Of a stretch of 64,000 nucleotides of DNA, positions 57,543-64,000 are shown piece by piece. Within the stretch, counting starts at the first letter, position 1. Each line of letters starts with the position of its first letter. The translations under genes and the position numbers were made by a program. The stretch spans positions 1 through 64,000 of the forward strand of contig JBBIQS010000019.1 in assembly GCA_037442205.1 (NCBI GenBank), given 5' to 3'. Source of the DNA: JBBIQS01 sp037442205 (GTDB lineage: Bacteria; Myxococcota; Myxococcia; Myxococcales; UBA5297). Below the pieces are notes generated by a model, which saw only the letters and a list, made by a program, of their open reading frames with translations, made no database searches and had not been told where the DNA came from.

Positions 57543-59081
57543 CTACTGCCCCGCCTCCAACCCGGCCTCGAGGACCAGCGCGGTGGTTCCCTTCACCGGC
57601 AGCTCGCGGAACTGGCCGCTCTGCAGCGCGAACTCGGACGCGATCTCGTTCACCGAGCGCTCGGAGACGATCGCCGCCACGTCCTTCTGCAGCAGGAACT
57701 GCCGCCCCAGCTCGCCGGTGGGAACGACGTCGTCGTAGATCATCGGCTCCGAGTCGTTCAGGTAGCTCTTGCCCGACAGGTAGAACGCCAGCGGCGGACC
57801 AAGGTCGGTGACCACCGGCCGCGCGCTCGGATTGGCCTCATTGATGGTCCGCGCCAGCGCCCGCAGGTCGCGCCCGGCCTGAGCCATCGTCAGCTGCTCG
57901 CCGTGCAGCTGGCTCGAGCGGATTCCGTAGGCCGCGCCCACCGCCGCGAAGAAGAAGCACAGCCCCAGCGCCACGCCCTGGCGCAGCCGCGGCTGGGCCC
58001 AGGCCAGCGCCGCATCCAGCGACCACCCCAGCACCAGCGCCGAGGCCGGGTAGGCCAGGTAGTCGTAGCGCTCGAAGACGTCGTACCAGGCCGAGTGAAG
58101 CAGGGCGAAGACCACCAACCCGCACGCCGACCAGAAGGCGTAGCCGCGCAGGTAGAAGCCGGCCACCAGCGTCCCGAACAGCGCCACGACGTACACCGCC
58201 AGCGTCAGGCTCTGCAGCGCGCTCAGCCAGCCGGGGAAGTAGCGCGCGTAGAGCCAGGGCTCGGCACTGAAGCGGAACAGCAAGGACTGCGGCGCCCGCA
58301 GGTGGCTCCAGAAGCCGGTCAGGTAGTGCAGCTCGGAGCGGTGCAGCCGCGCTTCGTCGAACAGCGCGAACACCGCCCGCCCCGAGGTCTGGGCCATCAG
58401 ATACGAGACGTGCAGCGCCTCGGGCACCAGGAACGCCGCCAGGGCGATCACCACCAGCGCCCGCCGCTTCTGCCGGTACAGCCGCTGGAAGCTGAGCGCC
58501 GCCACCGCCATCCCCACGAACACCCCTTCGACCCGGGTGAGCAGCGCCAGCCCGGCCAGCGCCGCCGCCCACAGCAGCTCGCGGGCGTTGCCGTCCTCGT
58601 GGTAGCGCAGCGCGAAGTAGACCGCGGTGATCCCCAGGGCCACCATCAGGCCCTCGGACATCGGCACGCTCGCCCACTTGAGCGCCAGCGGGTTGAAGAG
58701 CAGCAGCGCCAGCGTCCCCAGCCGCAACTGCGGGCTCAAGCCCAACAGCCGCGCGATGCGGGTGAAGACCAGCCCGGTCCAGGCGTGCATCAGCCCGGCG
58801 ATCACCCAGAAGCTCGCTTCGCCGAGGACCTTGAAGGGCAGCGACAGCGCCAGCGAGTAGCCCCAGAAGAAGCGGCGGTCGATGCCGTCGTTCCAGGGCA
58901 CGGTCAGAAAGCCCAGGCTCCCCAGGCTGCGGGCCTTGGCCAGGTAGAAGTAGGAGTCGAGCGGATAGATCAGCTTGGAAGCGCCCAGGCCGGCCACCAG
59001 CAGCGCGGCCACCACCACCAGCCCGATCTGGGCCAGGCGCAGGGTGTTGGGGCTGGCGATGTCGCTGGAGGGACTGGCCAA
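57543..59081 (-). CDS. Polytopic membrane protein, glycosyltransferase-39-like
   Basis: About 512 residues from a TTG at 59081 (GGAAAG upstream); a GTG at 59165 would add 28 residues and nearly touch the deoC stop, so the start is uncertain. About 10-12 membrane helices cover residues 15-410. An early loop has an acidic residue (ASKLIYPLDSYFYLAKARSL) as in the GT39/PMT-like dolichyl- or polyprenyl-phosphate mannosyltransferases, followed by GLMHAWTGLVFTRIARLLG. The C-terminal 120 residues form a soluble domain (PVVTDLGPPLAFYLSGKSYL). It probably transfers a sugar from a lipid carrier outside the membrane. The family call is tentative. Confidence 0.75.
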   Translation of the reverse strand: MASPSSDIASPNTLRLAQIGLVVVAALLVAGLGASKLIYPLDSYFYLAKARSLGSLGFLTVPWNDGIDRRFFWGYSLALSLPFKVLGEASFWVIAGLMHAWTGLVFTRIARLLGLSPQLRLGTLALLLFNPLALKWASVPMSEGLMVALGITAVYFALRYHEDGNARELLWAAALAGLALLTRVEGVFVGMAVAALSFQRLYRQKRRALVVIALAAFLVPEALHVSYLMAQTSGRAVFALFDEARLHRSELHYLTGFWSHLRAPQSLLFRFSAEPWLYARYFPGWLSALQSLTLAVYVVALFGTLVAGFYLRGYAFWSACGLVVFALLHSAWYDVFERYDYLAYPASALVLGWSLDAALAWAQPRLRQGVALGLCFFFAAVGAAYGIRSSQLHGEQLTMAQAGRDLRALARTINEANPSARPVVTDLGPPLAFYLSGKSYLNDSEPMIYDDVVPTGELGRQFLLQKDVAAIVSERSVNEIASEFALQSGQFRELPVKGTTALVLEAGLEAGQ

Positions 59082-59178
59082 GGCTCTTTCCGAATACCGC
59101 GGCGCGCTCTCGAGCGCCGCTCTACAGCCCCTCCCTGCCAAGGCGCTCGCCGAGGAGGCGAGCACCGACGAGGACGGA

Positions 59179-60087
<909 letters not shown>

Positions 60088-60297
60088 GGCGACACCTTAA
60101 CCTTGTTGAAAAGGTGGCGATTGTAGGGGCGCTTCTCAGAGGGCGCAAGGAGCGGGCAGGCTTCGGCATCCCGGGTCGCGGAATGAAACCAGGCGAACGC
60201 TGGCCCCGCGTCGGGCCGCCTGTCGGGACCGGCCACTGTCCTGTTCAGCGACTGATTTGCAGGGCTGGGCGCGTCGATCTCGTTATCCATCCGGCCA

Positions 60298-62631
60298 ATG
60301 CGTACCTCTCGCTCGCTCTCGATCCCGACCGCTCTGTTCGTCCTCACCCTCGCCGCCGCCTTACTCGGCGCCTGCGAGTGCGGCAGCATCCGCACCGAAA
60401 TCGCCCGCGGACAGCTCGAGACCTCCCCGGCCTCCCTCGACTTCGGCACCGCCGCCACCGGCCTGCCGGAGGAGCGCACCGTCACCCTGTTCAACCAGGG
60501 CCAGGTGGAGGTGCTGATCTCCTCGGTGACGGTGACCGGAGAGGCCGCCGCCCAGTTCTCGGCCAAGGTGCCGCAGTCGCTGCGCGTAGAGGCCGGTGGC
60601 AGCCTCCAGCTGACCGTGGCCTATTCCCCGACGGCAGTGGGGAACCACTCGGCCCGCCTGTTCATCGAGAGCGACGCCTCCAACGCCCCCGAGCTGCTGG
60701 TGCCGCTGGCGGGCCTGGCCGTCGCACCCGACCTCTGCGCCAAGGTGACCTGCAAGCAGCCGCCCGCCGCCACCTGCGTCGACGGCGCCACGCTCCGCAG
60801 CTACGCCTCCCAGGGCACCTGCAGCGCCGGAGAGTGCAGCTACCCGCCGGCGGATTCGCCGTGCGCCACCAGCGAGGTCTGCCAGGTGGGCGCCTGCAAG
60901 TGGGACGACGCGACGCTGCTCTCGCTGGGAGTCTCCCCGGGGAGCCTGGCCTTCTCGCCGACGCAGACCACATACGCGGTGTCGGTGCCGACGGGCACCG
61001 CGAGCATCGCGCTGGCAGCCGCCGTCTCCCAGCCGGCCCGGGCGGTGTTGCGGATCGACGGGACGGTCACGACCTCGGGAGCTACCGTCACCGTCCCGCT
61101 GACCTCCGCCGCGACCTCGATCTCGGTGAGGGTGGACGCCGAATCGGGCTCGTCGAAGACCTACACGGTGGTGGTGACCGTCGCCAGCGCGCCCGCCCAC
61201 CATACCTATCTGAAGGCCTCCAACACCGGGACCAACGACTCCTTCGGCACCAGCGTCGCGCTGAGCGCCGATGGAAGCACGCTGGCGGTGGGAGCAGTCG
61301 GCGAGGCCAGCGCCGCCACCGGCGTGGGCGGCAACCAGGCCGACAACTCGGCGCCGAGCAGCGGCGCGGTCTACGTCTTTGCCCGATCCGGCACGGGCTG
61401 GGCGCAGCAGGCCTACCTCAAGGCCTCCAACGCCGAGGCGGGCGACCTGTTCGGCTTCAGCCTGGCCTTGAGCTCCGACGGCAGCACGCTGGCGGTGGGG
61501 GCCAATCGAGAGGCCAGCCGCTCCACCGGCGTGGGCGGCAACCAGTCCGACAACTCGGCGCCGAGCAGCGGGGCGGTCTACGTGTTCACCCGCGCCGGCG
61601 CGACCTGGACCCAGCAAGCCTACGTCAAGGCCTCCAACACCGAAGCGAACGACTGGTTCGGCTACAGCCTCGCGCTGAGCGCCGACGGCAGCACGCTGGC
61701 GGTGGGAGCCCCCTGGGAGGACAGCAGCGCCACCGGCGTCGGCGGCAACCAGACCGACAACTCCGCGGCCGACAGCGGCGCGGTCTACCTCCTCACCCGC
61801 GCCGGCACGACCTGGTCCCAGCAGGCCTACTTCAAGGCCTCCAACACCGAAGCCAATGACTGGTTCGGATACAGCGTGGCACTGAGCGCCGACGGCAACA
61901 CGCTGGCGGTGGGAGCAAATCTGGAGGACAGCAGCGCCACTGGCATCGGCGGCAACCAGGCCGACAACTCGGCGTCGGCCAGCGGCGCGGCCTACGTCTT
62001 CACCCGCTCCGGAGCCGCCTGGGCGCAACAGGCCTATCTCAAGGCCTCCAACACCGGCGTCGGCGACTGGTTCGGATTCAAGGTCGCGCTGGGCGGCGAT
62101 GGCAACACGCTGGCGGTGGCGGCCACCAATGAGTCGAGCAGCGCCACCGGCCTCGGCGGCAACCAGGCCGACAACTCGGCGGCATTCTCCGGCGCGGTCT
62201 ACCTCTTCACCCGCACCGGCGCGACCTGGGCCCAGCAGGCCTACGTCAAAGCCTCCAACACCGATGCGGGCGACCAGTTCGGCTACAGCCTCGCGCTCAG
62301 CGCCGACGGCAACACGCTGGCGGTGGGGGCGACCCGGGAGGCCAGCAGCGCCACCGGCCTGGGCGGCAAACAGGCCGACAACTCCGCGCCCAGCAGCGGC
62401 GCGGTCTATCTCTTCTCTCGCACCGGCGCGGCCTGGACCCAGCAGGCCTACGTGAAGGCCACCAACACCGACGCCAACGACGAGTTCGGCTGGTGCCTCG
62501 GGCTGAGCTCGGACGGCGGCACGCTGGCGGTGGGGGCGCACCTGGAGGACAGCAGCGCCACCGGCGTGAGCGGCAACCAGGCCGACAACTCGGCGACGGA
62601 CAGCGGCGCGGTCTACCTGTTCCCCCGCTGA
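60298..62631 (+). CDS. FG-GAP/integrin-like repeat lipoprotein
   Basis: The 777-residue protein begins with a lipoprotein signal (LFVLTLAAALLGAC). Residues 35-145 form an ASPM/SPD-2/Hydin-type Ig domain (SPASLDFGTAATGLPEERTV). Next come a cysteine-rich stretch (about 148-200) and a cadherin-like beta-sandwich domain (LLSLGVSPGSLAFSPTQTTY). From residue 304 there are seven 69-residue repeats with FG-GAP character (WFGYSLALSADGSTLAVGAP, GAVYVFTRAGATW). The repeats should make a beta-propeller. It is likely a cell-surface adhesion or binding protein. No enzyme motif was seen. Confidence 0.88.
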   Translation: MRTSRSLSIPTALFVLTLAAALLGACECGSIRTEIARGQLETSPASLDFGTAATGLPEERTVTLFNQGQVEVLISSVTVTGEAAAQFSAKVPQSLRVEAGGSLQLTVAYSPTAVGNHSARLFIESDASNAPELLVPLAGLAVAPDLCAKVTCKQPPAATCVDGATLRSYASQGTCSAGECSYPPADSPCATSEVCQVGACKWDDATLLSLGVSPGSLAFSPTQTTYAVSVPTGTASIALAAAVSQPARAVLRIDGTVTTSGATVTVPLTSAATSISVRVDAESGSSKTYTVVVTVASAPAHHTYLKASNTGTNDSFGTSVALSADGSTLAVGAVGEASAATGVGGNQADNSAPSSGAVYVFARSGTGWAQQAYLKASNAEAGDLFGFSLALSSDGSTLAVGANREASRSTGVGGNQSDNSAPSSGAVYVFTRAGATWTQQAYVKASNTEANDWFGYSLALSADGSTLAVGAPWEDSSATGVGGNQTDNSAADSGAVYLLTRAGTTWSQQAYFKASNTEANDWFGYSVALSADGNTLAVGANLEDSSATGIGGNQADNSASASGAAYVFTRSGAAWAQQAYLKASNTGVGDWFGFKVALGGDGNTLAVAATNESSSATGLGGNQADNSAAFSGAVYLFTRTGATWAQQAYVKASNTDAGDQFGYSLALSADGNTLAVGATREASSATGLGGKQADNSAPSSGAVYLFSRTGAAWTQQAYVKATNTDANDEFGWCLGLSSDGGTLAVGAHLEDSSATGVSGNQADNSATDSGAVYLFPR
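61207..62628 (+). repeat. Seven tandem 207-bp coding repeats
   Basis: Units begin at 61207 and every 207 bp to 62449, the last truncated by the stop codon. Each encodes a Y-x-K-A-S-N-T start, an S-A-D-G-x-T-L-A-V-G core, a conserved S-A-T-G-x-G-G-N-Q-x-D-N-S segment and S-G-A-V-Y. Units 3-4 are the most similar. The array gives the beta-propeller blades of the surface lipoprotein. Confidence 0.9.
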
Positions 62632-62634
62632 TCG

Positions 62635-63399
62635 TTACCTCAGCTCCCAAGCCCCGGGCCGCTCCTCCAGCGCATCGGCGACCTCTTCTCTGAGCGCCAG
62701 AGCGTCGACGATCGCCGCCCCGCCGGCGTCGTTGTTGAAGTAGGCGAAGCACATCTGCCCGCGCCTGGAGAGCACCGCGATCTCCGCAGCCGCCGGCCGC
62801 AGCCGCCGATGGCCGTAGCGCCCCGCATAGCGGTCGCCGTGGAAGCGCCGGTAGTAGATCGGCCCCGGCGGAGGGAAGGGCGTCTTGGCCAGGAGCTTGT
62901 CCTGCAGACAGAGCGAGACCCCCAGGTCGTTCAGCGCCTCGTAGACCTCGTCGCAGTACCAGTCCTCACTGCGAAACTCGAACACGTAGGGAAAGCCGTC
63001 AGGCAGCGCCTGGACGAAGTCCGCCAGCCGCGGCAGATCGAGCTTCATGTTCGGCGGCAGCTGCCACAGCACCGGCCCCAGCCTGGCCCCCAGCGGCTCC
63101 AGGGCGTCGAAGAAGCGCTGCACCCCGAGGTGCGTCTCCCTGAGCCGCCGGATGTGCGTCAGGTAGCGGCTCCCCTTGGCGGCGTAGATGAAGCCCGGCT
63201 TGGCCTGGCTCGCCCAGCGCGTCACCGCCGCCTCGGTCGGCAGCCTGTAGAAGGTGTTGTTGAGCTCCAGGGTGTCGAAGTGCTGCATGTAGAAGGCGAG
63301 CTCTTGCTTGGCCGGCAGCCCCTCGGGATAGAAAAGCCCGCGCCAGTGCGGATACGAATACCCGCTGGTGCCGATGCGCACCGCCGGCGGCAGCTCCAT
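62635..63399 (-). CDS. DUF72 domain protein
   Basis: This 254-residue protein has the hallmarks of DUF72 (YecE-like): VRIGTSGYSYPHWRGLFYPEG, LELNNTFYRLPTEAAVTRWA, YAAKGSRYLTHIRRL, GPVLWQLPPNMKLDLPRL and the C-terminal CFAYFNNDAGGAAIVDA. The fold is a TIM barrel of unknown function; some members are genetically linked to DNA repair. It has ATG 63399 and ends 3 bp before the stop of the repeat lipoprotein gene (convergent). Not linked functionally to its neighbours. Confidence 0.93.
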   Translation of the reverse strand: MELPPAVRIGTSGYSYPHWRGLFYPEGLPAKQELAFYMQHFDTLELNNTFYRLPTEAAVTRWASQAKPGFIYAAKGSRYLTHIRRLRETHLGVQRFFDALEPLGARLGPVLWQLPPNMKLDLPRLADFVQALPDGFPYVFEFRSEDWYCDEVYEALNDLGVSLCLQDKLLAKTPFPPPGPIYYRRFHGDRYAGRYGHRRLRPAAAEIAVLSRRGQMCFAYFNNDAGGAAIVDALALREEVADALEERPGAWELR

Positions 63400-63546
63400 C
63401 GCCCCTCCCCGCGCGCCCTCCGTCGCGCCTCAAAGGATAGGCCGCCGCCCCACATCGGGCATTGTCCGGAGCACAGCACCGCACAAGGGCTTCATGGCTC
63501 GCCCGGCGACCGGGGCGCCATTTCCCGTTTCTCCGATCACCACTTT

Positions 63547-63819
63547 GGTCCTCCCGAGCGCTCCTTCGGTCTTCCCGAAGACTCCCTCGGTCTTCCCGAG
63601 CGCTCCTGCGGTCTTCCCGAAGACTCCCTCGGTCTTCCCGATCACTCCTGCGGTCTTCACGAAGACCCCTTCGGTCTTCCCGAGCACTGCGGAGGTCTTC
63701 CCCAGCTCTCCGCAAGTCTTCCCAGAGACCTCGCGGGTCTTCCCAAGGACCTCGCGGGTCTTCCCGAGCACCGCGGAGGTCTCCCCGAGCACCTCGCAGG
63801 CCTTCCCAAGCACCTCGGA
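63547..63819. repeat. Thirteen-unit 21-bp repeat array, coding for heptapeptides on the minus strand
   Basis: From 63547 the unit GGTCTTCCCGA-N10 repeats 13 times at exactly 21 bp. The first 11 bases of each unit are well conserved and the last 10 vary. On the minus strand the frame stays open from a GTG at 63813 to 63430 (127 residues) and reads a heptapeptide repeat of the type VLGKTxE/VFGKTxG. No ribosome-binding site is clear, so whether it is translated is uncertain. It sits between the DUF72 gene and the ABC permease. No spacers, so not CRISPR. Confidence 0.7.
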
Positions 63820-63826
63820 AGCGCCG

Positions 63827-64000
63827 CTACAGAGTCCGCTTCATCGACAGCGTGGAGATGGCGAGCATCAGCGCGGTGAAGCCGGCCAGCCACAGCACGT
63901 GGTGACTAGCGGCGGCCAGGTCGCCGCCGCGGAAGAGGATCGCCTTGAGCGCGGCCACGGCGTGCGTCTCGGGATCGATGCGGGCGAAGGCCCTCAGCCA
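63827..64000 (-). CDS. ABC-2 type transporter permease, C-terminal fragment
   Basis: Only the last 57 residues are in the window, starting beyond the right edge. They read WLRAFARIDPETHAVAALKA, a hydrophobic segment VLWLAGFTALMLAI and the end STLSMKRTL. This is the C-terminus of drug/antibiotic-type ABC-2 permeases (DrrB-like), which export lipids or small molecules with a partner ATPase. The stop TAG is at 63827-63829. Confidence 0.7.
   Translation of the reverse strand, partial: WLRAFARIDPETHAVAALKAILFRGGDLAAASHHVLWLAGFTALMLAISTLSMKRTL

Noticed and set aside
63547..63819. CRISPR array
   Set aside because: Units are 21 bp in direct succession with no unique spacers and no cas genes nearby.

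Overview
The window is very GC-rich and looks like chromosome of a myxobacterium-like organism (Myxococcota). The signs are a MYXO-CTERM-type sorting tail (gene at 49920-50966), many lipoproteins, MopE-like cysteine motifs, large GAF/PAS histidine kinases and a decaheme OmcA/MtrC-type cytochrome. The cytochrome points to extracellular metal reduction, so an anaerobic or facultative life is likely. I saw no rRNA, tRNA, CRISPR array, transposase or phage gene.

Layout. 1-12.5 kb: a frameshifted Ig-like surface protein cut by the left edge, small hypotheticals, a hotdog thioesterase, the decaheme cytochrome, a possible cytochrome bd remnant, a histidine kinase, and the housekeeping genes ettA and tex. 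12.6-30.3 kb: a complete anaerobic benzoyl-CoA pathway. Class I ATP-dependent benzoyl-CoA reductase (bcrCBAD) makes the dienoyl-CoA. Dch, Had and Oah hydrate, oxidise and open the ring. A 3-hydroxyacyl-CoA dehydrogenase/enoyl-CoA hydratase fusion, two thiolases and glutaryl-CoA dehydrogenase take the C7 chain to acetyl-CoA. An ADP-forming acyl-CoA synthetase and an MFS organic-anion transporter are transcribed divergently from had. No AMP-forming benzoate-CoA ligase and no ferredoxin or ferredoxin reductase lie in the window.

31.8-42.3 kb: a second, unusual cluster, all on the minus strand and apparently one operon. In transcription order it holds a FAD subunit and a fused [2Fe-2S]/molybdopterin subunit of a xanthine-dehydrogenase-family hydroxylase, a TetR regulator, an SDR dehydrogenase, and a divergent four-gene benzoyl-CoA-reductase/2-hydroxyacyl-CoA-dehydratase-like set. 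In that set one catalytic-type subunit is fused to a ketopantoate-reductase (ApbA/PanE) domain and has lost all three cysteines that its paralogue and BcrB keep, while its partner keeps them. I consider this the best candidate for an undescribed system. The same palindrome (ACGAACGTTCG) lies upstream of this operon, of bcrCBAD, and between had and the acyl-CoA synthetase, so the TetR protein probably controls all three.

42.4-64 kb: accessory genes. These are a FIST sensor coupled to a hybrid histidine kinase, a SulP-STAS-cNMP transporter, a heparin-lyase-like secreted protein, a GAF/PAS kinase, a SEC-C protein, a MopE-like lipoprotein with a glycine-rich tail, a membrane glycosyltransferase-like protein, deoxyribose-phosphate aldolase with a cysteine-rich N-terminus, an FG-GAP-type repeat lipoprotein, a DUF72 protein, a 13-unit 21-bp repeat array, and the C-terminus of an ABC-2 permease at the right edge. 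Start codons were chosen from ribosome-binding sites, signal peptides and overlaps, and are predictions.
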